This document shows positions 36,103 to 48,412 of a stretch of DNA of 64,000 nt, piece by piece (position 1 is the stretch's first letter; every line of letters begins with the position of its first letter). The stretch spans positions 51,795,664 through 51,859,663 of the forward strand of contig OY294046.1 in assembly GCA_958510825.1 (NCBI GenBank), written 5' to 3'. A program made the position numbers and the translations under genes. The notes beneath the pieces are model-generated. The model ran no database searches and had not been told where the DNA came from. It saw only the letters and a program-made list of their open reading frames with translations. The DNA is from Brachypterus glaber. Its lineage: Eukaryota; Arthropoda; Insecta; Coleoptera; Kateretidae.

Positions 36103-37592
36103 TTAATTTAATAAGGAAGTACTAAACATTAGTAAGCGGGATATCGTAAAAGTAATTGCTTTATCCTTTTGACCTTTTTGCCCCCAAGACCCCGACCTAT
36201 CACGGCCGTCTAAAAACTATTCCCTACAAACGCCGTTACCTAGGAACCCTAAATGAAACGACATTAACTTCACTTGTATAAAGTTTACCATTTTCATAAG
36301 TGTTACTTTCCTAGATTCGCCTTTTTGCGTGTCTTGCAAACCAAACTCGTCCAGAAAATACGTTTTTTCTGTACTCGGCAAACAAATATTTTTACCAAAA
36401 ACAAAGCAACCAAACGAACCGAACGACATTTTTTTGTGAAAAAAAAATTGATTTAATTATTTTTATTCCATCTTAATTTAATAAGGAAGTACTAAACATT
36501 AGTAAGCGGGATATCGTAAAAATAATTGCTTTATCTTTTTGACCTTCTTGCCCCCCAAGACCCGCGACCTATCACGGCCGTGTAAAAACTATTCCCTACA
36601 AACGCCGTTGCCTAGGAACCCTAAATGAAACCACATTAACTTTACTTGTGTAAAGTTTACCATTTCCATAGCTGTTACTTTCCTAGATTCGCCTTTTTGT
36701 CTGTCTTGCAAACCAGACTCGTCCAGAAAATACATTTTTTCTGTACTCGGCAAACAAATATTTTTACCAAAAACAAAGCAACTAAAAGAACCGAAAGACA
36801 TTTTGTTGCGAAAAAAAATTGATTTAATTATTTTTATTCCATCTTAATTTAATAAGAAATTACTAAACATTAGTAAGCGGGATATCGTAAAAATTATTGC
36901 TTTATCCTTTTGACCTTCTTGCCCCCCAAGACCCCCGACCTATCACGGCCGTCTAAAAACTATCCTCTACAAACGCCATTGCCTAGGAACCCGAAATGAA
37001 ACGACATTAACTTCACTTGTGTAAAGTTTACCATTTCCATAACTGTTACTTTCCTAGATTCGCCTTTTTGCCTGTCTTGCAAACCAGACTCGTCCAGAAA
37101 ATAAGTTTTTTCTGTACTCGGCAAACAAATATTTTTACTAAAAACAAAGCAACCAAAATAACCGAAAGACATTTTTTGCGAAAAAAAATTGATTTAATTA
37201 TTTTTATTCCATCTTAATTTAATAAGGAAGTACTAAACATTAGTAAGCTGGATATCGTAAAAAGAATTGCTTTATCCTTTTGACCTTCTTGCCCCCCAAG
37301 ACCCCCGACCTATCACGGCCGTCTAAAAACTATTCTCTACAAACGCCGTTTCCTAGGAACCCTAAATGAAAAGACATTAACTTCACTTGTATAAAGTTTA
37401 CCATTTCCATAACTGTTACTTTCCTAGATTTGCCTTTTTGCGTGTCTTGCAAACCAGACTCGTCCAGAAAATACGTTTTTTTTCTGTACTCGGCAAACAA
37501 ATATTTTTACCAAAAACAGAGCAACCAAACGAACCGAAAGACATTTTTTTGCGAAAAAAAAATTGATTTCATTATTTTTATTCCGTCTCTGT
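36103..37592. repeat. Four tandem units of about 371 bp
   Basis: TTAATTTAATAAG starts units at 36103, 36473, 36844 and 37214 (periods 370, 371, 370). Shared boxes are TAGTAAGCGGGATATCG, CCTATCACGGCCGTC and CTCGTCCAGAAAATACG. Units 1-3 each hold a 70-codon minus-strand frame starting MSFG; in unit 4 the frame is altered by an extra base in a T run. The changes between copies alter amino acids freely, so I do not call it a gene. Confidence 0.95.
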
Positions 37593-38120
37593 TGGATAAT
37601 ATTTTTCTGAATCCTGTCCTGTACCATATGTTACAAATACAATTTATCTAATTGAAGAGGCTGTCGCTTTGAATTTTCTAGGTTCTTGATGTTGGATTAA
37701 GATGGCATGATACGACTATCTATTTGAGTGTATAATAGTGCATTTTAAAGCTTTTTCTACTCTTAGTAGACCCACAGTTATAAGTTAAATAGGTATTCCA
37801 TCTATTTTTTCAATTAGCGTTCTGGGTAGTATTGGTAATATGAAGTTTCAGGCTGCTGGTCCTTGTCAGTATCAACCTGTACCCTGTTATATTATTTTTC
37901 GAGAAAGTTTGGTTGTCAACAAAAATATTTAAGAATTAAAAGAGACATCGAAACTGGAACAGTGTTTTTTTATATTCCTTATTCGAAAATTGTTATAGAT
38001 CCTATCAAGTACTAACTTTTTGGGCAGTTTTGACACCCCATACTAAGCTCTTTTCCTATGTCCATAGGATTAACGAGTCGCTAGTGCGTTACGTAATGTT
38101 TAAACGATCCATATGTTTTA
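37593..38120. other. Unassigned stretch
   Basis: No supported feature. Confidence 0.4.
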
Positions 38121-38121
38121 T

Positions 38122-38227
38122 GTTTATGTTTGTTTTTAACCTCGTACTATTCTACTTAATTAAGCATCCCCTAAGTCCAGGACTTGTGTGGGTTAGTAGT
38201 AGAGGGAACCACCGGCTTTAATTGACT
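38122..38227 (-). mobile_element. SINE, 3' part, minus strand
   Basis: The conserved core reads from GTCAATTAAAGCC (minus strand, at 38227) to AACCTCGTACT with a TTTTTAAACA-type tail. The head is missing. Confidence 0.85.
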
Positions 38228-38789
38228 AAGAAGAACATTAGTAAAAAAAAACTATATGATAAAATATCTACCTTGAATAGGGAGATAAACAAATATAAGC
38301 TTTGTTTTTAACATTAGAGAAGAGTTAATAATGGATTGCGAAGCAACAGTTATCTTTACGGCTTGTTTTTTTCCCATCTCGAAATCACAGTAACCGGGCG
38401 AGTACTTTTTTAACGCATCATTAGATCCAAAGAGATTGTCTTTTTTTCTTTCTTAGGCTTAAACAAAATTCCTCCTTTTTTTTCGTTTGTTACTACCTTT
38501 TTGGTTTTCGATTCATAAAATGCAGTGGACAGTGTAATTTGATAAGTTTTCGGAACTTTTGCGTAAAAACGATATGATGATATTTGTTTAGTCAATGAAC
38601 TGAAATGCGTTATACCCAAATAAAACACAATAACCATTAATATTTTTAACAGGAAACAAAAAAAAAACAGTAACTTTTTATGAAGTTAGATAAATTTCTA
38701 GATTACGCACCAATCAAAACATCTAATGTTCATCCTGTCAAACAATTATACTTATTACAGCGAAAAATACACTGCCCAGTAGTCGCTTT
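38228..38789. other. Unassigned stretch
   Basis: A 75-codon minus frame at 38410-38637 is Lys-rich at its C-terminus and not recognised. Confidence 0.35.
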
Positions 38790-39645
38790 TCCATTTTTTA
38801 CCTCAGCGCGTAAATGGATTTTTTTTATTGTCCGATTCACTTTCATCAACGTCAAAAAGTCCAATATACAAATTTTCACTAAAACTACCCCCCACCATCC
38901 AGGGGCTGAGTTAGAATTTTTTTATTATCTGATTCACTTTTAGCTACCTCAAAAACTCCTTTATACCAATTTTTACGAAAACTACCCCCCACCCCTCAGG
39001 GGCTGAAGTTGGAATTTTTTTATTATGAGATTTACTTTCAGCAACCTCAAAACCCCCTATTTACCAAATTTCACAAAAACTACCCCCACCCCTTAGGCAT
39101 TGGAATTGGAAAAATGTTATTATCAAATTCAGTTTCGTCGTTCGCCAAAAACCCATATGTACCAATTTTGACGAAAATATTGAAAATATTTAAAAATATT
39201 TACCCCCTCACCCCCGTGACCACGCGTGGGTGTGGAGTTAGAATTTTTTTATTCATATTCGATTTCAGCAACCTCAAAAGCCTATATAAGAAATTCTTAA
39301 ATTTTTGTAAAAAATTGTATTTACCCCTTTGTCACCCTTACCCCACCCCAATGTTTACCAAAAACAATCCCGAGCGAGAACTTTTGGTAACGTACCTGCA
39401 CGCCAAATTTCAAGTCTATAGCTTAAAGCGTTCTTAAGTTATCGTGGATACAAGATTTGAAATCATTTCCCGGACAGAACGATCGACCGACCGTTAGACC
39501 GAATTGTTTTCTTTTTGCTTAAAATTGATTTATATCGATATAAAACGTCACAAAACGCAAAAATATGCAAAAAAAATGAAAATTTTTGCACGAATACAAG
39601 GCTTTCCGAAATTTTGAAAAATTTAAAAATGGGAAAGCAATATAC
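38790..39645 (+). repeat. Interspersed family B, long copy
   Basis: Four or more degenerate sub-repeats of about 90 bp (TTTTTTATTATC, AACCTCAAAA, CCAATTTTTACGAAAACTA, CCCCACCCC) lead into the shared 3' part: CCAAAAACAATCCCGAGCG, TCAAGTCTATAGC, GTTCTTAAGTTATCGTGG, GATCGACCGACCG, GATATAAAACGTC. The end is AAGGCTTTCCGAAATTTTG and GGGAAAGCAA. Confidence 0.75.
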
Positions 39646-39939
39646 TAGCAACAGTTTTTCAGCGATAAATAAATTTATAAGATTCAGTGATGTATGGTGT
39701 CTGTGACTTTGTGACCAGCATCTATACACGGATTCTATAAAAACGTCAAGCAAAGTTGTCATTTATTACATAGTTTCTTTTCACTCAAATTTGGTTGTCC
39801 TTTGGAATCAAGAGTGTAGAAAAAACTGCTCCAGCTTGAGTTTTACAGTTTTATTATAGTCTTCATTCTCAAATGTTTATCAGACAGACAAAACTTTCGC
39901 AAAAGGAAAATAAAATACACATTAGAAAAGTTTTTTTAT

Positions 39940-40325
39940 CAGATTCAATTTCAGCAACCTTGAAAACCCATATATAGCAATTTTCAATTTTTTCTAAAGA
40001 AAATGTATTTATCCCCATTTGCCCCCTTGTTGCACCCCAATGTTTACCAAAAACAATCCCAAGCGAGAACTTTTGGTAACATACCTGTATGCCAAATTTC
40101 AAGTCTCTAGCTTAAAGCGTTTTTAAGTTTCCCGGACAGACCGATCGACCGACCGACCGACCAATCGACCGACCGAGCAACAATTTTTTTTCTGCTCGAA
40201 ATTGATTTATATCGACATAAAACGTCATAAAACGCAAAAATACACAAAAAAAAATTTTGAAAATTTTTGCACGAATACAAGGCTTTCCGAAATTTTGAAA
40301 ATTTTCAAAATGGGAAAGCAACTAC
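39940..40325 (+). repeat. Interspersed family B, short copy
   Basis: It has the same 3' order as the copy 700 bp upstream and the same end (GGGAAAGCAA). It carries a longer CCGA tetranucleotide run at about 40139-40185. Confidence 0.75.
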
Positions 40326-41185
40326 ATCTAAAACTTCTAATTTATATTATTTTATTCCTTTTTTTTTCATTTATAAAAAACCACTTGCCTATGTAATTTG
40401 ATAATTTTTGAAAGCTTTTACAAAAAATCGATTAAGGTATTAAGGCCTTATCTAAATAGATACAGATACAATACATGGAGTGGCTACAATAGATCAGATC
40501 AAGTTGAAGAAAAAGAAAAAAGCTGTAAAAAAAGTATGTTTGTGCAATGCATTAAAAAATTTCGGTCAGTTTCCGGTTATTCAACAACAATATTCGTGTT
40601 TACATTAAAAAGTAAATCTAAAATCTTTAAATACAAATGCATATAGGTATATCGTCCCACTCATATAAAAAAACAGTACCAGATTTACCTCCTGAAAATT
40701 TTATTCAATTGTCAATTTATGTAGGTATATATTTTTTAATCAAATGTTTAATACAAGTTTTCTGTTTGACCATCATTTTTAATATGATCTACTTTAACAC
40801 TGTTATTTCAATCATTATTATCAAAATTGTCATCAACATTTTTATTATTGTCATTATCTTTATCAACTGCATCTTTAATATCATTAGTTTCTTCATTATA
40901 ATCATCATCATACAAGATTCGTGCTACTTGTACGTCGGACGTACAAATGTTTCATGTTAATTGGCTTTTTATATGACATAACCCAACTATTTGGTTTCGG
41001 TCGGTTTTTGCGCCTGTTTGTGTTTTTTTTTATGCAGATGGGGCGTAGCTCTCCACTTAAATGAGGAAAATACAATTCTGACTAATAATATACCCTAAAA
41101 GCTTTAAAATAATACGAATAAGTCCGCAGTAGGGAACGTTCAAGTATTACGTAACGTTAATTGTACCGAAATTCATACTCTTCAT
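40326..41185. other. Unassigned AT-rich stretch
   Basis: The 107-codon Ile/Phe-rich frame at 40637-40960 reflects TAT/ATT simple sequence and is not credited. Confidence 0.4.
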
Positions 41186-41187
41186 AC

Positions 41188-41333
41188 CACGGTTCTCGCT
41201 TTATTATAGATTATAATCTATAATTATAGAGATTTCATATTTTAGCTACCTCCCCTAATAGGGGGTGTTTTAGGGTAGTAGCCAAAATATGAAATCTCTA
41301 AAGCCTTGAAGAAGGCGAGAACCGAGGTATGAT
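41188..41333. repeat. Hairpin of about 145 bp
   Basis: ATACCACGGTTCTCGC is answered by GGCGAGAACCGAGGTAT; inside, AGAGATTTCATATTTTAGCT pairs with GGCTACTACC-flanked AAAATATGAAATCTCT. The centre is CCCCTAATAGGGG. Confidence 0.8.
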
Positions 41334-41485
41334 GTGTAACAAAATTGTCATCTCTATTTTGGAGCCAGAGGAAGAATGAGATGCAAATCTTAATCTGGAC
41401 CTATGAACATAAAATTGTATTTTTTTTCTATGGTAATTTTTTTTAGTGGTTCAATATTATGTATTATATGTATTATATGTATTAT

Positions 41486-41600
41486 ATGGGAGGATTGGTG
41501 TAGTGGACTACCGCGTCGTATTTGACGAGTTTACTACCCAAAATAGCGTGAGTTCGATTCTCACCGGCGCCGATTTGCCTTTTTCGGTTTATTAATAATT
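41486..41600 (+). mobile_element. SINE head with a different tRNA-like promoter
   Basis: Box A is TGGTGTAGTGGACTACCG and box B GAGTTCGATTCTC. It continues GGCGCCGATTTGCC, TTTTTCGG, ATTAATAATTGAAATT, which is the body of the other SINEs here, then breaks off into ATT repeats. The first seven bases (GGGAGGA) do not pair with the 3' side (GGCGCCG), so it is not a tRNA gene. Confidence 0.8.
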
Positions 41601-41607
41601 GAAATTA

Positions 41608-41616
41608 TAATTATTA

Positions 41617-41660
<44 letters not shown>
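41608..41660. repeat. (ATT)n microsatellite and T run
   Basis: About 15 ATT units followed by a T run. Confidence 0.9.
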
Positions 41661-41841
41661 TTTTTTTTTTATTATGCTGTAAGCATATGCCAGTCAGGCC
41701 AATGTCCGTGCCTCCGACAAACACGGGTGACGTGCTGGCAAATTAACCAGAAGCTGCTCTTCACACCGTGAAGTAAGCAACTACTGGGTCCGGTTATCAT
41801 GAGCTCTGAGTAAATTCAATGATCCCAGGATTACGGCTTTC

Positions 41842-42119
<278 letters not shown>

Positions 42120-43088
42120 ATTATTAATATTATTATTATGATTATTAAAAACCCTGAAAATCAGCCAATAAGAATACAGGATGTACATTTAGCTTCGTGT
42201 TCGTCGGATGTACAAATAGCCTGATCCATAAAAATAATGCATTTAAATTGGGAATAAAAATTATTTTTAGCATATGATGGGATAGTATATGGGTACTTAT
42301 TTGGCGCTGTCACTTAAATATTGTTTGTTCATTTTACACAGGTTAAAGTGACATTAGACAAATAGAATAAAAATAACTATCCGTAAAACATATATTTACC
42401 AAACCCAATATTGACAAGGGCCCCTTACTTTTGTTTTCTCTTTCGTTTTGGTATTGGTTTAACCAGAAAATTCTTTTGTTTTTATTTTATATACACAGGC
42501 GTGGACTGTGCAAATATACCAAGCGTCCATATAAATTTTTGAAAAAAAAAAATCAAAATAGCTAGGTATTTATATGTACAAAACATAACTTGTTGGAAAA
42601 TGGGTGTCTACACTGCAGTTCAATGGTCTAAAACTAGCAGTGATACTATTTTTTTTTATGTTTTCTTTTATAATTTAATGTTCGTGACCTAGATGCCAAA
42701 ATCGCTGGCATATACAAAATCTACTTATTGATCTTTTGCGCGTGACATGGAAAAAGTTATATAACCTCAAATAATTTTAGAAGGCTGTAGCTGCATAAAC
42801 AAGCATTAAAAATCAATCTGCATGCAAGTCAAGCTAACCTAAAATTTTTCGTTTTGACATAACTTTTTTGCGACCCATAACTCAAGACAATCAATTTTTA
42901 TCCAATACATACAGATAATGAGACAATTACCAGCTTTATTTTAAATAGATAAACTCAATAATAACCCCCGCGTGGATTTTACTTTATTGAGTGGATAATT
43001 ATTTATTTTACCCACTCAACTGTCACTTGTCAAATTATTTTCTTGTAAATGTCATTAAAATTTTTAATAAAAATATGAATTTCTAAGC
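42120..43088. other. Unassigned stretch
   Basis: No gene or repeat family recognised. Confidence 0.4.
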
Positions 43089-43090
43089 TA

Positions 43091-43513
43091 TAAAGAACTT
43101 TCACTTTCGGGTTTAGACCGTGTTAATGGATTTTCACTTTCCGACGTTTCGTCTCTTACTACTAGAGACATCTTCAGGGATTAATCTGAAACTTTTCAGT
43201 TAAAGAACTTTCACTTTCGGGTTTAGACCGTGTTAATGGATTTTCACTTTCCGACGTTTCGTCTCTTACTACTAGAGACATCTTCAGGGATTAATCTGAA
43301 ACTGAAAACTTTCACTTTCGGGTTTAGACCGTGTTAATGGATTTTCACTTTCCGACGTTTCGTCTCTTACTACTAGAGACATCTTCAGGGATTAATCTGA
43401 AACTGAAAAGTTTCAGATTAATCCCTGAAGATGTCTCTAGTAGTAAGAGACGAAACGTCGGAAAGTGAAAATCCATTAACACGGTCTAAACCCGAAAGTG
43501 AAAGTTCTTTATA
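43091..43513. repeat. Hammerhead-like stem-loop repeat, three direct copies and one inverted
   Basis: Three copies on the minus strand (from about 43091, 43201 and 43305; periods about 110 and 101) are followed by one on the plus strand (about 43405-43513). The plus copy reads CCCTGAAGATGTCTCT, a loop AGTAGTA, AGAGACGAAACGTCGG, then GTGAAAATCCATTAACACGG. CTGAAGA, a closed stem and GAAAC in this order resemble the hammerhead core, but one extra U lies between CTGAAGA and the stem, so it is not canonical. Such motifs accompany Penelope-like elements; no reverse transcriptase is present here. Confidence 0.85.
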
Positions 43514-43599
43514 TCTTAATGGCCGTGAAAGCTTAAAATCTAAAATTTCTAAGCTATTTATTGGATAAAACCTTGTATGGCACTCATGTGTAAACCAAT

Positions 43600-43676
43600 A
43601 TTGCCCTCTCGAAAATTAACCTGCTTGGCTGACGCCTCGCAGGTTAATTTTCTCATGGGCAATATCTTACTTTACC
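43600..43676. repeat. Hairpin with CpG-containing loop
   Basis: AATATTGCCC and GGGCAATAT are the outer arms, GAAAATTAACCTGC and GCAGGTTAATTTTC the inner arms; the loop is TTGGCTGACGCCTC. A partial copy of one arm (TAAATTTTCTCATGGGCA) lies near 54650. Confidence 0.75.
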
Positions 43677-43727
43677 CACTGGTACCATAAATAACTATTA
43701 CATTGGCTTAAAACCAATATTATTTTT

Positions 43728-43960
43728 TTCGCTTCTCGTGCTGAAGTTGGATTTTTTATTAACAGGATCAGTTTCAGAGACCTCAATACCCCCATATACC
43801 AATTTTTACGAAAATATTTTAAACATTTAAAAAGATTTAACTACTAACTATTTATTAAAAAAGCACTCAATAGTTTTTTTTTTGAAAAAACAATCTTATT
43901 CCGTGATTTTTGTTAAGTTTAACCAATTTTTACGTAAATATTGTAAACATTTAATAGTTA
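43728..43960 (+). repeat. Interspersed family B fragment
   Basis: CTGAAGTTGGATTTTTTATT, CAGTTTCAGAGACCTC and CCATATACCAATTTTTACG match the sub-repeats of the family B copy at 38.8 kb. Confidence 0.55.
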
Positions 43961-43962
43961 TT

Positions 43963-44089
43963 TATATACCAAGGGACTAAACTGGCTGTTTTAGTCCCGC
44001 TGCATTAGTGTTTCCTGAGCGAGAGTAGCGAGCGAGGGAAACAGAAATGCAAGGGACTAAAACAGCCAAGTTTAGTCCTGAGGTATATA
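43963..44089. repeat. Hairpin with GCGAG-rich loop
   Basis: GACTAAACTGGCTGTTTTAG is answered by CTAAAACAGCCAAGTTTAGT. The centre contains TTTCCTGAGCGAGAGTAGCG and AGCGAGGGAAAC. Confidence 0.85.
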
Positions 44090-45084
44090 CACTATTTTTT
44101 GCAGGACCAAACATAATTTAGGTAGGTAGATAAAATTAAAATTAAAAACAACGCGTCTAAAATCGGTTGTTTTATTTTCGTTTGGACTTTTTTTCGTAAT
44201 TTAATCAAGTTGCCTGTAAATTGCGAAAAGTCAGTTTCATTGCTATCGCCATTTCAATTGTTTTTTAATATGGTTGACACAAACGTCAAAAAAAATGGAC
44301 GAAGATGATAAATTTTAAGTTATGTATAAATTGTTATAACAATGTTATTTTTAAAGGTTTTCTTTGTTAAAATCAAATAAATTGGTTTGATTGCTAATTT
44401 ATTACAAAACACCACCAAACCTAATTTTTGAACCAGCAAAGAACATAGTAGGTAAAATATTTTAATATTATCAAGGTTTCCGTGATTTTTATTCCCTAGG
44501 GAGAAAAACGGCAAGTTTAGACCCGAAAATGAAAGCTTAAAATTAGGTTTTAGTCTTGGTCGTGCAAAAAAATATTTAAATACCTATTTATTAAAAAAAA
44601 GTACTCAATAGTTTTTCTTTTCAAATAATTTTGTTAATTAATTTATAGGGGAAACTATTTTTTTGTTGGAATCAGTTTTTTTTTTGCTCAAACCTATTTA
44701 AATCTTGTAGGTAAATTACCGTAAACTGCTAATCACATTTCATGGAAATACTTAGTACTATTCTTTAGTACCATTCTACTTATACCCACAAACAGTAAGG
44801 TGCTGTTACCAATAAAAGAAAGGCTAGAATAGAAGGATATTTTAAATAGATAATGATGTATTATATTGCTGAATGAAGTGTACTACAATATTTTTAGTTA
44901 CAATCTCTGATTATTTAAACACAAATCTCTTGGCTTCGGATAATCTGTATTTTATTAAATTATAAATGCAAAAAGGTTTTAGATAGTAAAAATGGTTTCT
45001 AGCAGTATTTACCGTAAAAAAATATCAGATCCTTGTTTACTGATTCAAGTTCCAAGCTTTCATGCCACAAATATAGCTAGGTTT
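44090..45084. other. Unassigned AT-rich stretch
   Basis: No gene or repeat family recognised. Confidence 0.4.
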
Positions 45085-45915
45085 GTAGGTCTGGCTCATA
45101 GACAAAATAACAAACTAGAATGATTTTTGACCGTCTGCGCATACTTCTGCGTCCCGACTAAATGCGTCCTCCATTTTGATTCTAAATGTCCAACATAAAT
45201 TAAAAAAATATATATGTAAAATTATTTTCTTTGTTAGAGATGTGACTTTTTATCTCACTTCAGTACTCAGTAGAAGTTTCTTTTTGTCGTTTTTTTGATG
45301 CCACAGTTGGTTATATGTGTGTATATATATGAAAAAAACTAAATACATATGTTAAACTTTACATAGAAAAATTTATTTTTATCAGTAATTTTAATATAAA
45401 AATATAATTCTTCTCACACACCTCTAACATGAATCTTGAAGTTAACATAACCTCATTTTTTTTATATTTTTGTTTTGTGTTTATATTTTTTGTTTTCTAG
45501 TTAGTCTACCATAGTAGTTATTTAAAAAGCGTACCTGGTTTCTAAATTCTGGCTTAGTTTAACAGTTTTTAGTTAAAATGTTTTAGGTTTTTTCATGCTT
45601 ACATGTACATATAGTATAAATAAATGACATGACTTGACTACACACTGGAGTGTATGTCCTAATAGGACAGTCCTATACAGTATTATAAATGAAAAATTAT
45701 GATCTTCATTGCAAGAATTCCTATGTAACTTTTTTATGAGCATAATTCATCTCTACAGTAGATAATATATTTTTTTTTAAGTGAGGTTATGTCATTTATG
45801 TACATTTTAGCCATTAATTTAAATTTCCCGGTTGACTTATAATCAAAATGGCGGATTGTAATTTTGTATATAACCTTGAGATGACAGCTCATCTATGTTC
45901 TTTGTCTATGGTCTG
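45085..45915. repeat. Diverged inverted repeat
   Basis: Left: GGCTCATAGACAAAATAAC and CTCCATTTTGATTCTAA. Right: TTATAATCAAAATGGCGG and GTTCTTTGTCTATGGTCTGG. The arms are old and heavily diverged, so the boundaries are approximate. Confidence 0.5.
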
Positions 45916-45930
45916 GCTCAAGTTTAATTA

Positions 45931-46425
45931 TTACATTATTCACAGCGCTAGCGCTAAAATAATATTATACGGTAGTTTCGAATTTTCAAAAAAAATCAAA
46001 AATCGTCCTAGATAAAAAATTCTTGGATATAAATTTCTTTGATAAAAAAATAAGCAACTTTTTTTTTTAATGTCCGTCTGTCCTTCCTCCGTCCGTCCTC
46101 CCCCTGAAGTCGCGTTTTTGTGTGCACGATAAGTCAAGAATGAATAATCAGATCGACCTATTGTCTTTGAAAGTAATCCCCCCAAAAACAAAAAAGTTAT
46201 GGGGGGTTAAATTTTCAAAAAAATAAAAAAATGCTGAAAAAAAAAATCCGATTAAAGTAAGTTTTTAAGGAAAAAATAAGGATCAATTCTACCAATTTTG
46301 AAAGTAATCCCCCCAAAAACAAAAAATTTATGAGGGGTTAAACTTAAAAAAATAAACAAAAAAAGCTATCATTAAAAAAAAATCCTTTTTTTTATTTCCG
46401 CAAAAAAATAAAAAAAAAATTGAAA
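45931..46425 (-). repeat. Interspersed family A, copy 3, reversed and truncated
   Basis: It starts ATTATTCACAGCGCTAGCGC and contains AAATCGTCCTAGATAAAAAA, TCCGTCTGTCC and GGGGGTTAAATTTTC. The far end fades into A-rich sequence. Confidence 0.7.
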
Positions 46426-46841
46426 AATTTTATTGTTTATGTTATGTGTAGTTTAAATTCTCAAAATCTTATTTTCTAAATTTTATTTATTTATTTGGCT
46501 AATAATGTTAGCCTAATAGGGTCTTCAACAGCTTTCAAAAGACCCAAATTAACTTTAAAAATTTCTAAATATTAAAGTTTTAAAAATATATATTTATAAA
46601 TGTGAGATACAAGTACGCTTAAGTGTGTTTTTAGAAAATAATATTATTTATTTTTTTATCATCTTTTTAAACTTAAACTGGACATAATCCTTGTTAATTC
46701 TCTTCCCCATATTAAAACTAATTAAGCCGTCAGCACAAAAAGGATAATACAAAGTAGGAGAGGTGGACCACCCCCTTAACACTTAGGGGTCTTAAGCTCC
46801 TTAATCTGTACTACCGTTACAATACAAAAATATACAAAAAT
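46426..46841. other. Unassigned AT-rich stretch
   Basis: No recognisable feature. Confidence 0.4.
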
Positions 46842-47225
46842 ATGGATAAATTTCTGTTACAGATGAGCTGTGAGATAAACAGGAACAACAAGTTAAGTCA
46901 AGTGAAAATGTTTTCTGAAACTGTTTTTTTTTCGTACAAAAGAATGGCAATTTTTTTCCTGTTTGGGACATCAATGCTTTGCAATGGTTTTATGAGAGAA
47001 GAATTTGTATCAAAGGTACTGTCTGAAGTGCTATTCATAAAATACGTCAATCAAAATTTTCCAGTTTTAGCCCGCTACCCCCAATTTTTGCCTCTTACAT
47101 TTAGCAGTTATTGCCAAATATTAGCAGTTGGCGACACAATATGTCACTGGCACGTGAAAATTTTTGGTATTAGTACTTTAATCATTTTTTATTGCCTGAT
47201 TAAAATTGAATTATTTGGAAAGTAA
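46842..47225 (+). CDS. Unassigned 127-codon open frame, coding status doubtful
   Basis: This is the longest frame that lies outside the repeats I found and is not low complexity. The product has a hydrophobic segment near residues 37-48 (AIFFLFGTSMLC) and another near 113-122 (STLIIFYCLI). I recognise no family. A pyrimidine-rich TTTCTGTTACAG followed by ATGAGC near the start looks like a splice acceptor, so an exon is conceivable, but there is no matching partner exon. It lies just left of a MITE. Chance is the more likely explanation. Confidence 0.12.
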   Translation: MDKFLLQMSCEINRNNKLSQVKMFSETVFFSYKRMAIFFLFGTSMLCNGFMREEFVSKVLSEVLFIKYVNQNFPVLARYPQFLPLTFSSYCQILAVGDTICHWHVKIFGISTLIIFYCLIKIELFGK

Positions 47226-47369
47226 AATTTCTTGTAATTTAAAGAACCCCCCTAAATCTGATCCTGCAAATAATTTGCATTAGATAATAGAATTAAACTT
47301 TTTATGAGAAAACAGTAAAAACATAAAAACCCATTAAAGTATTATTATAATACCTATGTTATGTATCTA
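47226..47369. other. Short spacer
   Basis: AT-rich spacer between the open frame and the MITE. Confidence 0.4.
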
Positions 47370-48101
47370 CAGTGCGGTCCAAAAGTCACCCCACCCCCCT
47401 CTTAACTTTTGAACGAGTTGAGATATTGATTTCAAATTTAGAACTCGTAAATAAGACAACTTGAACTATCTTTAAGCATATATTTGATACTTTTATCTCT
47501 TAAAATGTGGGCAGGGGGGCCTGGGGGGAATTTTTTTTAAATGGAAAGGGGGGTCGTGTGATACATCATTTTAATGCTTTTAAAATTCTCTATATAACCA
47601 TACGTTTTTAAATTTTTTAAACATGTTTTTTAAGGTTTTGATTTTTCAGTTTTTTGTGCTAAAAAAATAAATTTTTAAAGTTTTTTTTTTGTTAATTTTT
47701 ATTTATGTCAACTAAAATTAGTTTAAAAGTATAATTTACTTTTTTTCATTATGAAATTAGGCATTTTTAAAAAATTGTTTGGATTTTTTAAAGAAATTTT
47801 GACAAAACACCCATTTTCAACCCTATTTTAAACCCAAAAAAAAAAAAATGTTTAAAAAAATAAAAAATATACAGTTAAATGGAGAATTTTGTAAGCTTTA
47901 AAATGATGTATCACACGACCCACCTTTCCATTTAAAAAAATGTCGCCCCTTGCCCCCCTGCCCACATTTTAATAGCTAAAAGTATCAAATATATACTTAA
48001 AGATAGTTTAAGTTATCTTATTTAAGAGTTCCAAATTTGAAGTCGATATCTAAACTCGTTCAAAAGTTAAGAGGGGGGGGGGTGACTTTTGGACCGCTCT
48101 G
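47370..48101. mobile_element. CAGTGCGGTCC mariner-type MITE, intact
   Basis: TA-CAGTGCGGTCCAAAAGTCACC and GGTGACTTTTGGACCGCTCTG-TA form the ends. It is a palindrome of about 730 bp with arms of about 350 bp: GAACGAGTTGAGATATTGAT, TGGGCAGGGGGG, GGGTCGTGTGATACATCATT and complements. Confidence 0.9.
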
Positions 48102-48412
48102 TATATTTAACCGTGGTTTATTTCTTTCAGTTACAAGACTATGAAATTCTCCTGTTATAAAGTAAATTTTATTAAAATAAATTAAGTATAATTGAAAGTA
48201 ACGTATGTTAAATTAGATAATACCTGGAAATATTCTGCAAAGTACGTATAGCATGTAATTATTATAAAATTATATAAACAGGTGTTGCAAATTTAATAAG
48301 GAATTGTCATAGTTGTAAGGTGTATCTACACATTAAAAGTTTTATATGAACAGTTACAACGTGTATTTAATTAAATAGCTATTTATACAACTAGTTTTGT
48401 AATGGTTATTTA

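Noticed and set aside
36103..37592. CRISPR-like array
   Set aside because: Units of 371 bp are repeated head to tail without spacers; eukaryotic tandem repeat.
41486..41570. Possible tRNA gene
   Set aside because: A and B boxes are present but the acceptor ends do not pair and the sequence continues into the SINE body.
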